Shown in pieces: positions 24,226-33,937 of a stretch of DNA of 64,000 nucleotides. A program made the position numbers and the translations under genes. The stretch comes from JAVBJV01 sp031546815 (lineage in GTDB: Bacteria > Pseudomonadota > Alphaproteobacteria > Acetobacterales > Acetobacteraceae). Where the stretch lies: the NCBI GenBank assembly GCA_031546815.1, contig JAVBJV010000014.1, forward strand, positions 1 through 64,000. Direction: 5' to 3'. Under the pieces are notes generated by a model. That model saw nothing but the letters and a program-made list of their open reading frames with translations. It had not been told where the DNA came from and did no database searches. The first letter of the stretch is position 1. Every line of letters begins with the position of its first letter.

Positions 24226-26303
24226 CCAACTGTCCCCACCACGCGGATGCGCGCACGTGCGTGCATCTCGGACTGCGACAGCACGTGCGTGGCTGGGCGG
24301 ATGCGTTCCACCACGGCACGCAGATGCGAACGCAACGCGGCCGAGACCAGAACAGCCGGTTCATAACCGCCATTCACCGCTTCCTCGATCCCCTTCTTCA
24401 GCGAGCGCATGAATTCCGACAACCGTGTCGGGTCCATCGCCAACTGACGATCCTCGGTGCCGCCAGTCAGTGCGCCGCTGAGCTCACGCTCCCAGTCCGA
24501 ACTCAGGGTCAGCAGCGGGATGAACCCATGCCCTGCATCGGTGCAGGACTCGCAGATCTGCCGGGCAATGCGCACGCGCACATGACTGATGATATGCGTG
24601 AGCGATCGGAAACCAGCCGCGCACGCTTCCTGAATACCTTCCAGAATGGTCGGCAGATCGCGGATCGAGATACGCTCGGACAGCAGCCCCTGCAACACGC
24701 GCTGAATGCTGCCGACATTGGTCTGCGACGGCACAATTTCGTTCAGCAGCTTGCGGTACTCGGCGGGCAGATCGTCCAGCATCTTCTGCACTTCGCCATA
24801 GGACAGCAGTTCCGACAGCGAATCCCGCACCAGCTCAGTCAGATGTGTGGTGATAACGCTGTGCAGATCCACCACGGTGTATCCACGCCCCTGCGCTTCC
24901 ACGCGCATGATTTCCGGAATCCACATCGCGGGCAGACCGAAGGCAGGTTCGGTTGTCGGTTCGCCGCTCAGTTCCGGCATACCGCCACGCGGATCAAGCG
25001 CCAGCAGCATACCCGGTTTCATCTCACCGCGACCGACCTCGATTTCCTTGATCTTGATGGAATACGCATTCGGCTCCAGCTGCATGTTGTCCTGAATGCG
25101 CACGACCGGCAGCATGAAGCCCATATCCTGCGCAAAACTGCGGCGCGTCGCGCGGATCTGTTCAGACAGCTGCGCTGCCTCGCCCGTCGCCATCGACAGC
25201 AGACCATAGCCGAGCTCAACGCGGATCTGGTCCACACGCGCCAGATCGGCCGCCGTCGGTTCAGACGGAGCACTCTCCAGCACGGGCGCTTCATCAACCT
25301 CGTCATCGATGCGCTGTTCGTGCTTGTGCCGATACCAGGCACCGGCACCACACAGGGCCGCCAGCGTCAGGAACGGCAGCATCGGAACACCCGGCGCCAT
25401 CGCCAGAATAACCGCCGTGCCGCTCGCAATCGCCAACGGCTTCGGCGACGCACCCAGCTGGCGCACCATGGCGGTGTCGGCCGAACCTTCCGTCCCCCCC
25501 TTGGTAACCACGATACCGGCGGCAACCGAAATCAGCAGCGCGGGAATCTGCGACACCAGACCGTCGCCCGCCGTCAGCGCGGTGAATGTCTGCGCGGCTT
25601 CGCCAAACGGCAAACCATGACGCATCACCCCGATCGCCAGACCCCCCAGAATATTGATGAACGTGATAATCAGACCGGCAATCGCATCGCCACGCACAAA
25701 CTTCGCAGCACCGTCCATCGTGCCGTAGAAGCCGCTTTCCTCTTCAAGTTCCTTGCGCCGACGACGGGCCTCGCCCTCGCTGATCATCCCGGCGGACAGA
25801 TCGGCGTCGATCGCCATCTGCTTGCCGGGCATGGCATCCAGACTGAAACGCGCCGCCACTTCGGCGATGCGGCCCGACCCTTTGGTGATGACCATGAAGT
25901 TCACGATCAGCAGGATCGAGAACAGGATCAGCCCAATCACCACGTCGCCGCCCATCAGGAAGCCGCCAAACGCCGCAACCACATGCCCCGCCGCATCCGG
26001 GCCTTCGTGCCCGTGCGAGAGGATCAACCGCGTCGTCGCCACGTTCAGCGACAGGCGCAGCAGCGTCGTCACCAGCAGCAGCAGCGGGAACGATGTGAAA
26101 TCCAGCGGGCGCTTGATGAACAGCGACACCATCAGCACCAGCACGCTGGACGTCACCGACAGCGCCAGACCAACGTCCAGCAGCGTGGGCGGCAACGGAA
26201 TAACCAGCACGCCCAGAAGCAGAATGACCGCAATCGCCAGACCAACGTCGGAACCTGGTGTGTATTTGCGGTACTTCTCGAATGTACGACTAAGCTCTCC
26301 CAC
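24222..26303 (-). CDS. flhA: Flagellar export protein FlhA
   Basis: The protein is 693 residues from a GTG start and is the largest component of the flagellar export gate. The N-terminal half has about eight membrane helices with the FHIPEP-family stretch LNVATTRLILSHGHEGPDAA, and the FHIPEP loop contains SLDAMPGKQMAIDADLSAGM. The C-terminal cytoplasmic domain (from about residue 340) holds the ring-forming domains that receive substrates. It follows flbD after 3 bases. Its stop overlaps that of convergent nadK. Confidence 0.96.
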   Translation of the reverse strand: MGELSRTFEKYRKYTPGSDVGLAIAVILLLGVLVIPLPPTLLDVGLALSVTSSVLVLMVSLFIKRPLDFTSFPLLLLVTTLLRLSLNVATTRLILSHGHEGPDAAGHVVAAFGGFLMGGDVVIGLILFSILLIVNFMVITKGSGRIAEVAARFSLDAMPGKQMAIDADLSAGMISEGEARRRRKELEEESGFYGTMDGAAKFVRGDAIAGLIITFINILGGLAIGVMRHGLPFGEAAQTFTALTAGDGLVSQIPALLISVAAGIVVTKGGTEGSADTAMVRQLGASPKPLAIASGTAVILAMAPGVPMLPFLTLAALCGAGAWYRHKHEQRIDDEVDEAPVLESAPSEPTAADLARVDQIRVELGYGLLSMATGEAAQLSEQIRATRRSFAQDMGFMLPVVRIQDNMQLEPNAYSIKIKEIEVGRGEMKPGMLLALDPRGGMPELSGEPTTEPAFGLPAMWIPEIMRVEAQGRGYTVVDLHSVITTHLTELVRDSLSELLSYGEVQKMLDDLPAEYRKLLNEIVPSQTNVGSIQRVLQGLLSERISIRDLPTILEGIQEACAAGFRSLTHIISHVRVRIARQICESCTDAGHGFIPLLTLSSDWERELSGALTGGTEDRQLAMDPTRLSEFMRSLKKGIEEAVNGGYEPAVLVSAALRSHLRAVVERIRPATHVLSQSEMHARARIRVVGTVG

Positions 26304-26306
26304 GTC

Positions 26307-27674
26307 TTATGCTCCCGCCACACCCGAATACGGACGCGGCACAGAAACGCCGGACGATGTGTATTCACGCAATTTGTTACGTAAGGTGCGGATCGAAATC
26401 CCCAGCATCATCGCGGCCTGCGTCCTGTTCCCCAGACAGTGAGTCAATGTGTCGAGAATCAGGGTGCGTTCGACCTCCTCGACAGTACGGCCGATCAGTG
26501 TCCCCGATGCCTCCGCGGCGGGCGTAAGTTGCGCCGACAAAATCTGCGCATCCGCAAGCGCGGGAGATATACTGCGTTTCACACCGGGAAGCTCGATCGC
26601 GCTTTCATCCAGTGCGTCCCCCTCGGCCAGCAGCACAGCGCGATGCACGGCGTTTTCAAGCTCACGCACATTTCCGGGCCATGGATAATTCTGCAGAAGC
26701 GACAATGCGGCAGGCGTAAACGCGCGTTCTTCGAACCCGTTCAGCTCGGCATATTTATGCGCAAAGAACGCCGCCAGAACCGGAACATCGCGCGGACGCT
26801 CACGCAACGGCGGCAAGCGCAATGCAACCACGTTCAAGCGGAACAACAGGTCTTCACGAAAACGCCCTTCAGCAACCGCCGCATCAAGATCCCGGTTCGT
26901 GCTGGCGATGATCCGCACGTTGATCTTCACAGGTGCCGCACCGCCGACCCGATCGATCTCGCGTTCCTGAATGGCGCGCAGCATCTTGGCTTGCAGGCGC
27001 ATATCCATCTCGCCGATTTCATCCAGCAGCAGAGTCCCACCCGAAGCCGCCTCGAACCGCCCCACCCGCCGGGCAACCGCGCCCGAGAACGCGCCCTTCT
27101 CGTAACCGAACAGTTCGCTTTCCAGCAGATGCTCGGGGATTGCAGCACAATTCACCGCCACAAATGGGCCAGCAGAACGACGTGACTGGGTGTGGATATG
27201 ACGCGCGAAAACCTCTTTCCCCGTACCGCTCTCGCCGGTCAGCAACACGCTGGCTTCAGACCGGGCAATCTGCTCGGCGCGACGCACGGTTTCGCGTGTC
27301 AGAGGATCATCCCCGATCAGATCGCGCGAGTTGGAAGACGCCGTTTCCAGCATCGCCGCAATCAGGTCGGCATCAGGGGGCAAGGGCAGAAAATCCTTGG
27401 CACCATCCTTGATGGCGCGCACAGCAACATCGGCACTGGTATTTTCACCACACGCGATAACCGGCACGACAATGCGTTCGCGTTCAAGCGCGCTGGTCAG
27501 CGCCCCCACATCGTGCATGACGTCGCACAGCACAAGCTCGCCAGCGCCCTGACGCAATTTCTCAATGGCCTGCCCAACACTATCGGCCTGAGTCAGGCTG
27601 GCACCGCGTGCCATGGCAATTTTCGCGGCCTTACCCAGCTCTCCGGCCAGAGAACCCACGATCAGAACACGCAT
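26307..27674 (-). CDS. flbD: Sigma-54-dependent flagellar regulator FlbD
   Basis: FlbD activates late flagellar promoters with sigma-54 RNA polymerase. The protein is 455 residues. Residues 1-115 form a receiver-like domain without the usual N-terminal acidic pair (LIVGSLAGELG), though an Asp remains at about 51 (LVLCDVMHD) and a Lys in IKDGAKDFLPLP. The AAA+ domain has Walker A GESGTGKEVF, GAFSGA in place of the canonical GAFTGA, Walker B GGTLLLDEIGEMD and the sensor segment LRERPRDVPVL. A Fis-type helix-turn-helix (GNRTQAAMMLGISIRTLRNK) is near the end. AAGGGA precedes the ATG. Placement amid its target genes supports the call. Confidence 0.93.
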   Translation of the reverse strand: MRVLIVGSLAGELGKAAKIAMARGASLTQADSVGQAIEKLRQGAGELVLCDVMHDVGALTSALERERIVVPVIACGENTSADVAVRAIKDGAKDFLPLPPDADLIAAMLETASSNSRDLIGDDPLTRETVRRAEQIARSEASVLLTGESGTGKEVFARHIHTQSRRSAGPFVAVNCAAIPEHLLESELFGYEKGAFSGAVARRVGRFEAASGGTLLLDEIGEMDMRLQAKMLRAIQEREIDRVGGAAPVKINVRIIASTNRDLDAAVAEGRFREDLLFRLNVVALRLPPLRERPRDVPVLAAFFAHKYAELNGFEERAFTPAALSLLQNYPWPGNVRELENAVHRAVLLAEGDALDESAIELPGVKRSISPALADAQILSAQLTPAAEASGTLIGRTVEEVERTLILDTLTHCLGNRTQAAMMLGISIRTLRNKLREYTSSGVSVPRPYSGVAGA

Positions 27675-27702
27675 TCTGCGTCCCTTCTGGTCTTATGAAG
27701 AC

Positions 27703-28020
27703 TTAAGCGGGCTTATCGGTCTTCACGATTTCCGTCATCGTAATCCCAAGCCGATTGTCATCGACCATCACAACCTCGCCACGCGCCACCAGACGGTTGT
27801 TCACGTAGATGTCGATCGCCTCACCAAGCTTCCGGTCGAGTTCGACAACCGCACCGCGCCCCAGCTTCAGCAGCTGCGACACCTGCATCGTCGACTTTCC
27901 CAGCACGGCAGAAACCGTTACCGGGATATCGTACACTGCCCGCAGATCTGCGTTCTGGCCATTGCCGACCAGCGCCGACTGGTCCGCGCTCAGTTCATTC
28001 AGGTTGAGTTCATCCGACAT
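27703..28020 (-). CDS. fliN: Flagellar motor switch protein FliN
   Basis: From the ATG at 28020 it is 105 residues. CAGGAG lies 6 bases upstream, which favours this over the ATG at 28035. The single SpoA domain reads AVYDIPVTVSAVLGKSTMQV, LLKLGRGAVVELDRKLGE, IYVNNRLVARGEVVMVDDNR, GITMTEIV. FliN forms the lower C-ring. The start lies inside the end of fliH (11-base overlap). FliM is not in the window. Confidence 0.95.
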   Translation of the reverse strand: MSDELNLNELSADQSALVGNGQNADLRAVYDIPVTVSAVLGKSTMQVSQLLKLGRGAVVELDRKLGEAIDIYVNNRLVARGEVVMVDDNRLGITMTEIVKTDKPA

Positions 28021-28738
28021 TTTTGTCTCCTGCATTGTTGTCCCCCAACCCCAGAGGGGCCAGCGCCAACACGATATCCGCCCACAGATCTTCGCAGCTC
28101 AGTTTTGCGCTGCCCGATTTCCACGCAATGGTTGCATCCCCCAGAGCAATCGCTTCGCTTGGAACAACTTCGACCATCGGGGCCGAAGCCCCCGGCAAAG
28201 TCAGATGCCTTTCAACATCGGCAGCCAATGCCACGTTCACCAGAACGCGTGGCTGTATTCCATCAGCAACGCGCGGAACGATTGCACGCGCCATTGCAGC
28301 AATTTCCTCGGCCCCGTAGCGCTGCATCAGTTCCGGCAACATTGCCCGCAGAGCTGCAAACAGCATCTTGGCCAGATCATCCGAAACTTCGGTTACCGAC
28401 TGATGAACAGCTTGGGTGGCTCCTGGCATCAACGTTGAAATTCGTGTCATCGCCAACGCCACAGCCTGTTCGGCAGAGCCTTTTCCCGCAGCAAGCCCCT
28501 CTTCACGGCCGACCTGATTTCCCTCGGCTCGCGCTTTTTCTATCGCGGCGTTCAGCTCCGCCTGCGAGAACATACGCTCTACAGGAATGGCCTCCAGCGA
28601 GGGCTTTTCCTCGGGCTGGCGGTCGAACGATACACTGCTGCCAAAATCATCACCGAATACCGAGAAGCTGCGGTCGCTCCGGAATGGCTTTGCCGACCGA
28701 TCAATCACATCAAACGACAACGTTTCAAAACCAGGCAT
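28010..28738 (-). CDS. fliH: Flagellar assembly protein FliH (predicted)
   Basis: The protein is 242 residues. It has a variable N-terminus, a helical stretch with AELNAAIEKARAEGNQVGRE typical of the FliH GxxxG-rich coiled coil, and a C-terminal domain (LHQSVTEV-like helix, MLPELMQRYGAEEIAAMARA, then VPRVADGIQPRVLVNVA). FliH regulates the export ATPase FliI. Sequence conservation in this family is low; the call rests on the pattern and on position between fliG and fliN. Confidence 0.8.
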   Translation of the reverse strand: MPGFETLSFDVIDRSAKPFRSDRSFSVFGDDFGSSVSFDRQPEEKPSLEAIPVERMFSQAELNAAIEKARAEGNQVGREEGLAAGKGSAEQAVALAMTRISTLMPGATQAVHQSVTEVSDDLAKMLFAALRAMLPELMQRYGAEEIAAMARAIVPRVADGIQPRVLVNVALAADVERHLTLPGASAPMVEVVPSEAIALGDATIAWKSGSAKLSCEDLWADIVLALAPLGLGDNNAGDKNVG

Positions 28739-28743
28739 GGAAA

Positions 28744-29760
28744 TTATCCCACCATCTGTTCGTCGGTTGAGTCGTTGATTTCAATTTCACCACGATTTGC
28801 CAGATCCTTGACCACCGCAACCACGGCAGCCTGAGCTTCATCAACATCACGACGACGCACAGGTCCCAGCGAGTCGATATCTTCGCGCAGCATCTTCGAA
28901 GCACGGTCGGGCAGGTTTCCAAACACCAGCGCCTGCACCTGCGGCGATGCTCCCTTCAGCGCCAGCGGCAGACGATCCTTCGGCACGGCGCGCAGCATGA
29001 CCTGCACCGCCTGCGGCGTCAGACGCACCAGGTCGTCGAAGGTGAACATCAGCGACTTGATCCGTTCGGCCGCTTCCTGATCCTTGCCTTCCAGCGTGTG
29101 CATGAAGCGCGATTCCGAATCGCGATCCAGGCTGTTGAAGATTTCGGCCATCAGCTCGTGCGCATCACGACGCGTCGAGCGCGACAGGCTCGCCATGAAG
29201 TCAACGCGCAGTGTCTTTTCAACGCCATCCATGACATCGCGCTGCACGGCATCCATCCGCAACATGCGCATCACCACGTCAGACGCAAAGCCTTCGGGAA
29301 GCAGCGCCAGAACCTTTGCCGCATGTTCCGAACGGATGCGCGACAGAATGACGGCCACCGTCTGCGGATACTCGTTGCGCAGATACGCGGCCAGCACGGA
29401 TTCGCTGACATTCGCCAGCTTGTCCCACATGGTCCGCCCAGCCGGGCCGCGGATTTCCTCGAGGATCTGGTGCGCCTTGTCCTGTGGCAGAATTTTCATC
29501 AGCAGGCGTTCGGTGCTCTCCAGGTTACCCAGAAGATTGCCGCCGCCACCCGTCTGTTCGCTGAACTCGCGGCAGATCTCTTCGACCATCTCCGACGAGA
29601 TGCGCCCCAGCTGCGACATCGCTGCCGAGATCTCGCGGATCTCGTCCTCGTGCAGGGTCGAGAACAGTGGTGCGCTCCGTTCTTCTCCCAACGCCAGCAT
29701 GACGATCGCTGCTTTCTGCGGGCCGGTCATCCCGTGGCGGCTTGAACGCGACCCGCTCAT
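28744..29760 (-). CDS. fliG: Flagellar motor switch protein FliG
   Basis: The protein is 338 residues. The N-terminal domain (GPQKAAIVMLALGEERSAPL) binds FliF; the middle domain includes NEYPQTVAVILSRIRSEHAA; the C-terminal torque domain holds the charged segment (MFTFDDLVRLTPQAVQVMLR, then ALKGASPQVQALVFGNLPDR). The start overlaps the fliF stop (ATGA), and fliH follows after 5 bases. Confidence 0.97.
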   Translation of the reverse strand: MSGSRSSRHGMTGPQKAAIVMLALGEERSAPLFSTLHEDEIREISAAMSQLGRISSEMVEEICREFSEQTGGGGNLLGNLESTERLLMKILPQDKAHQILEEIRGPAGRTMWDKLANVSESVLAAYLRNEYPQTVAVILSRIRSEHAAKVLALLPEGFASDVVMRMLRMDAVQRDVMDGVEKTLRVDFMASLSRSTRRDAHELMAEIFNSLDRDSESRFMHTLEGKDQEAAERIKSLMFTFDDLVRLTPQAVQVMLRAVPKDRLPLALKGASPQVQALVFGNLPDRASKMLREDIDSLGPVRRRDVDEAQAAVVAVVKDLANRGEIEINDSTDEQMVG

Positions 29761-31400
29761 GCCCGGTCTCCTGCCAGCCAGACGCGCAAGGCGGCTGCCG
29801 ATTCACCCGGCCGCTGTTCGACCAGATCGGCCAGCTTCCGAAGCGACGCTGCACGAACCTGTCCTTCAACCTGAGCCATGCTGACCATATCCTCTGGATC
29901 AGATGTCAAAGCCATTGCTGCCGATGCACTGCCGAGTGCTGCCGACGCCGAACCATCCCCAAGACCAGCCAGGATCTGTTCCGCCGTCTGGCCGATCTCG
30001 CCACCACGCATGGTCGTCAGACGTGTCAGTGCGGGGCGGGCGAAGAAAAGAACGAAGACCAGAAACAGAACGACACCACCACCAGCTTCGATAAGGCGCA
30101 TCATGTCGCCACGTTCCAACGGCAGGCCCATCAAGCCATTTCCTGCAGCGGCATCATCCGCAGGCGCGGCCTGGGCAAAGCGCATGCTGGTCACTTCCAC
30201 CTTGTCGCCGCGGCTTTCATCATATCCGACAGCCGAGCGAACAAGCGACGAAATCTGTGTAATTTCCGCCGGGGTGCGTTCGCGCCATACGGGATTACCA
30301 TCCGGGCCAGGTTCGGTGACGCCATTTACCAGAATGGCCATCGACAGACGCTTCAGAACCGGCTGATCGCGAACGATGCTTCTTACCGTGCGGCTGATTT
30401 CATAGTTGTTGGTTTCGTCCTGCCGGTTTTCCTGCGTGCCTGCGTTACTCGCCGCATTGCCCGGGTTCGGGTTCGGCAGGTTGTTCTGCACGGTGACAGC
30501 GCCCTGGGCTTCGTTGGTGCGGTTCGATTCACTCGTGCTGTGCTGGCTGCGCAGAACCTGGCCATCCGGATCGAACTGTTCCTGCGTTTCATTGACGCGG
30601 CTCTGGTCGTATTCCAGCGACGCTTCCACGCGCACATTGCCCGGTCCAAGCGTGCGTTCCAGAAGAGTTTCCACACTGCGCGCCATCCGGCTTTCGGCCG
30701 CGCGCTTGGCTTCGTCCTGAGTCGTTGCCGCACTGCCACCGTCCACTGCCCGGCCGCCATCGGCCAGAACTTCACCGCGTGAATCGATGATCGAGATGTG
30801 CTGCGCCTTAAGGTTAGGAACCGCAGCGACCAGAAGGTTCACGATTGCACGTGTCTGATCTTTGTCGAGGCGCGTAACGCCGGCAAGCGTCAGAACAACG
30901 CTGGCCTGCGCTTCCTGCTGTTCGCGCGCAAACGGTTCGCGGCGCGGCAGCACCAGGTGCACACGTGCAGCACGCACCGCAGATATGGTACGGATCGAAC
31001 GGCTGAGCTCACCTTCCAGCGCACGTGCCAGATTCATCTGCTGCTGAAACTGCGATGTGCCGAGGCTTTCACCCCGGTCAAACAATTCGTACCCCAGCGA
31101 GCCACCCGACGGCAGCCCCTGACGCGCCAGTGCCAGACGCGCCGACGCGACCTGATCGGCCGCGACCATGATCTGCGTGCCGTCACCGCGCAACTGATAC
31201 GGGATTTTCAGTGTGTCGAGCTGTGCGACAACCTGCCCTGAATCGCGCAGGTCAAGGTCTCCATACAGCAGCGCCATCGGACGCTGAGACCCGCGCAATG
31301 TCAGGAAAAGCAAGAACCCCAAGACAACCAGACCGACTGCAGCGATAGCTGCAATCCGCAAAGGCCCAAGTGATTTCAGACTCTGTTTTAGCGAACCCAT
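29757..31400 (-). CDS. fliF: Flagellar MS-ring protein FliF
   Basis: FliF forms the MS ring in the inner membrane. I chose the ATG at 31400 (547 residues, MGSLKQSLKSLGPLRIAAIA), because FliF usually has a short tail before the first membrane helix. An ATG at 31418 and a GTG at 31451 are also possible, and no start has a strong Shine-Dalgarno. The ring-building region has YGDLDLRDSGQVVAQLDTLK and FDRGESLGTSQFQQQMNLAR; a second membrane helix (LIEAGGGVVLFLVFVLFFAR) precedes the C-terminal FliG-binding end (LRKLADLVEQRPGESAAALR). Confidence 0.94.
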   Translation of the reverse strand: MGSLKQSLKSLGPLRIAAIAAVGLVVLGFLLFLTLRGSQRPMALLYGDLDLRDSGQVVAQLDTLKIPYQLRGDGTQIMVAADQVASARLALARQGLPSGGSLGYELFDRGESLGTSQFQQQMNLARALEGELSRSIRTISAVRAARVHLVLPRREPFAREQQEAQASVVLTLAGVTRLDKDQTRAIVNLLVAAVPNLKAQHISIIDSRGEVLADGGRAVDGGSAATTQDEAKRAAESRMARSVETLLERTLGPGNVRVEASLEYDQSRVNETQEQFDPDGQVLRSQHSTSESNRTNEAQGAVTVQNNLPNPNPGNAASNAGTQENRQDETNNYEISRTVRSIVRDQPVLKRLSMAILVNGVTEPGPDGNPVWRERTPAEITQISSLVRSAVGYDESRGDKVEVTSMRFAQAAPADDAAAGNGLMGLPLERGDMMRLIEAGGGVVLFLVFVLFFARPALTRLTTMRGGEIGQTAEQILAGLGDGSASAALGSASAAMALTSDPEDMVSMAQVEGQVRAASLRKLADLVEQRPGESAAALRVWLAGDRA

Positions 31401-31522
31401 ATCGACTGCCTGCACCATACAATGAGCGATCCGGCTTTTTGCCGTCTTCACACAATGCCGTATGGTGTTTACTCAGCCGTTAAGCGTTGCCCACTCCAAG
31501 CATATTTTGCCTACCGAAATCA

Positions 31523-32179
31523 TCAGAGCAGCGAGGTGATTTTACTCATATCAACTGTCACGTTGCCTATACGCACATTCATACCGTTTCCGCTGCGTTC
31601 AGCGCCGGTCACGGTGCCGATCACACCATAATCGAGCGCGTGCATTTGCCCGGCAGCATCTGCCTGCATGACGCTCACGCTGTACTCACCATCGCGCGCC
31701 TGTGCACCTGTTGCGGTTGTTCCATCCCAACCCCAGACGTTCGATCCAACCTGCGGCGTGTATGTACCGGTATGGATAGTGCGCCCGGCCTGATCCATAA
31801 CCGAGATCATCACCGGCATCGTCGAGGTTGCTTCAAACTTCAGCCCCGCAGAACCGTTCTGCACAATCACCTTGTCGCTATCCATCACCACCTGCGCGCC
31901 CATCATCTGCGAGGCCTGCATCATCTGCTGCCCCTGCGTCAGAGAGATCAGCTGTTCCAGGTTGGTGTTCTGGTTGATCTGCTGTTCAACGCTGGCGAAC
32001 TGCACCAACTGATTAGTAAATTCATTCGTATCCAACGGATTGGTCGGATCCTGATTCTGCAACTGGGTCGTCAGCAGCTTCAAAAAATCGTTGAAGTTGC
32101 TGGCGATCTGACTTTTGGGCAAACCACTTGCCGCTATAGCTCCGGCCGGTGACTGGGTTGTGTTGCCAACAGTACTCAT
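31523..32179 (-). CDS. flgD: Hook-capping protein FlgD
   Basis: The protein is 218 residues. The conserved N-terminal block is NDFLKLLTTQLQNQDPTNPL and EFTNQLVQFASVEQQINQNT; the C-terminal FlgD Ig-like/tudor part includes GSNVWGWDGTTATGAQARDG. FlgD caps the growing hook. It follows fliK after 14 bases and ends the fliK-flgD unit; the 122-base gap to fliF contains no strong promoter or terminator that I can identify. Confidence 0.94.
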   Translation of the reverse strand: MSTVGNTTQSPAGAIAASGLPKSQIASNFNDFLKLLTTQLQNQDPTNPLDTNEFTNQLVQFASVEQQINQNTNLEQLISLTQGQQMMQASQMMGAQVVMDSDKVIVQNGSAGLKFEATSTMPVMISVMDQAGRTIHTGTYTPQVGSNVWGWDGTTATGAQARDGEYSVSVMQADAAGQMHALDYGVIGTVTGAERSGNGMNVRIGNVTVDMSKITSLL

Positions 32180-32193
32180 AATCCAACTCCGTT

Positions 32194-33792
32194 TTAGGCG
32201 GTTATGTTCAGACCAGCATGCATTATGCGTGCCAGTTTCACCGGAATTCGTGCAGCGATGTTATTTTCAACGCTGCCATGTCCGGCACGGCGAGAGTCTC
32301 CATTCCGCGCATCGCCGTCAGCTGACTGGTTTTCCTGCTGATCCGAGGATGAGAATTCGGATGCCAGCTGAAAACTGGTGCTCTCGTGTGCGTCCACACC
32401 GATGCGTTCCAGAGCGCGGACCAGTTGCACGTGGTCTTTCTGCAAAAGCAGAAGTGTCTCGGGGCGTTCGGCGATAATCTCGACCTGCACGCGGGCACTT
32501 TCTTTCTCGCGATGCACGCGCACTTCAACCTTGCCAAGGTTTTCCCGGTCCATTCGCACCATTGTACTCTGCGTACCGATGCTGGACTGTGCAGCCATGG
32601 TCACAATGACCGGCAAGACCTGCCCCATCGGAGGAGTGACTGGCCGCGCCATCTGGGCGTCTCCATGACGCGCCGCAGAAACTGAAAAATCGGTCTGAAC
32701 CGAGATGTTCATCGGAGTCGGCTGATGCAGCACCGGCCGTTCAAACGTTGCCGTCGCGGCGGACGCTTTCTGCGCATCAGTCCCATCAACCTTTGATGCG
32801 AACTTCATATCGGCTTCAGCGCTGGCTGCTTCTGTTTTTTGCACAGCTGCGTCTGCATGGATCTTTGTGTCTGCGGTATTTTCAGTGCGTGCATCGGCCA
32901 GAATGTCGGCTTTCACGCTGTCCATTGCTGTCGTGCGCAGAGAATCCGCCGGCACGATATTTTCCGGGACTGCCGCTGTCAGAGTGGCATCAGACTGAGC
33001 TGCAACAGTTGCTCCAGAAGCGTTCTTCTTTCCCATTTGTGTCTCTGCCACCAACCGGTCGGCAGATTTTACCGGGGGGGCTGCACGAGAAGCCTCGGCC
33101 GATGCGGCAATATTTACCGCATCCGGCAGATCCATATTCACCGGAGCATCCGAAACAACACTCAGTTTCGGCGGTACAGGTTCAGGCGCTGAATCTTCTG
33201 CCTGCGTTTTCGCCTGATTTTCAGCCAACGCCTGAGATACATTCAGATCAGCAGAGGGCGCCGCCGACTTTCCTTTGCTCTGATCACTTACTGGTGTCGC
33301 CTCTATATGCTCTTCAGCCTGCGCACCGGAAGATAACGGAACAGAAGGCCCATCTTTACTGTGTAATGCTTCTGGCTCCGCGTCATCAGATCCCTGCTTG
33401 GCAGTCTGTCCGACAATCTCGTCACTTCCTGCCTCAGCCGTTTCTGCGTCTTCGAGGGGCGCGTTCTGAATTACGGCATCTGCAACCGGTGGCGTCTTCT
33501 GCGGAATCATCTGCGCGAGAAGACTGGCCGCTGCTGTCGCATCGATCGTGCTTTGCTTTTCCTCGGCAGCTTCCGCTTCGGACGCAGCAACTTCTTCGCT
33601 GTCGGTTTTTGTTACTACACGCATACCGGCGGTATTCGCCTCGTCAACAGGCTGCGCAGCATCACTCTGCATCTCGACGCCCTGCAGGACAGTTGAAAAG
33701 CTGGGGGCATCCGTCGCTTCAGCCTGAGGCTGGCTCGGGGTGTTCGCTACGGGCGCTAATGGACTGAGTACTGTAGATACGGAAGCTGACAC
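32194..33792 (-). CDS. fliK: Hook-length control protein FliK
   Basis: From the GTG at 33792 (GGAG 8 bases upstream) it is 532 residues; the longer frame from 33975 would cross the sigma-54 promoter. The first 400 residues are low-complexity, rich in Ala, Glu, Asp and Ser, as expected of the ruler part. The C-terminal export-switch domain has VRMDRENLGKVEVRVHREKE, VQVEIIAERPETLLLLQKDH and VQLVRALERIGVDAHESTSF. FliK measures hook length and flips FlhB specificity. The base composition is visibly lower in G+C than most of the window, common for fliK. Confidence 0.88.
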   Translation of the reverse strand: MSASVSTVLSPLAPVANTPSQPQAEATDAPSFSTVLQGVEMQSDAAQPVDEANTAGMRVVTKTDSEEVAASEAEAAEEKQSTIDATAAASLLAQMIPQKTPPVADAVIQNAPLEDAETAEAGSDEIVGQTAKQGSDDAEPEALHSKDGPSVPLSSGAQAEEHIEATPVSDQSKGKSAAPSADLNVSQALAENQAKTQAEDSAPEPVPPKLSVVSDAPVNMDLPDAVNIAASAEASRAAPPVKSADRLVAETQMGKKNASGATVAAQSDATLTAAVPENIVPADSLRTTAMDSVKADILADARTENTADTKIHADAAVQKTEAASAEADMKFASKVDGTDAQKASAATATFERPVLHQPTPMNISVQTDFSVSAARHGDAQMARPVTPPMGQVLPVIVTMAAQSSIGTQSTMVRMDRENLGKVEVRVHREKESARVQVEIIAERPETLLLLQKDHVQLVRALERIGVDAHESTSFQLASEFSSSDQQENQSADGDARNGDSRRAGHGSVENNIAARIPVKLARIMHAGLNITA

Positions 33793-33891
33793 TGTTTTTT
33801 CTCCACGCCCGAATATTTCAGTACAGTTTTTACAAATCGCAAACCTAAGCGAGCGAAACTGCTTCCTGAAGCACATAGCTGCAAGCCACGA

Positions 33892-33907
33892 CGCAAATGC
33901 TGCGCCA
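33892..33907 (-). promoter_or_regulatory. Sigma-54-type promoter for fliK-flgD
   Basis: On minus, TGGCGCAGCATTTGCG has the GG-N10-GC spacing of sigma-54 promoters and matches TGGCAC-N5-TTGC well. It lies 100 bases before the fliK start, and is paired with a divergent site for flgE 30 bases away. Confidence 0.65.
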
Positions 33908-33917
33908 GTTTCTAGAC

Positions 33918-33936
33918 CTCCGGAAAAACACCGGAG
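33918..33936. promoter_or_regulatory. Palindrome between divergent sigma-54 promoters (possible FlbD site)
   Basis: CTCCGG-aaaaaca-CCGGAG is a perfect 6-bp inverted repeat lying between the two sigma-54 sites and touching the -24 element of the flgE promoter. A binding site for FlbD or a co-regulator is the natural guess; no T-tract follows, so it is not a terminator. Confidence 0.45.
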
Positions 33937-33937
33937 T

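Noticed and set aside
31470..31490. Possible sigma-54 promoter for the fliF operon (TGGAGTGGGCAACGC on minus)
   Set aside because: Spacing fits but the -24 box is weak and no supporting site is seen.
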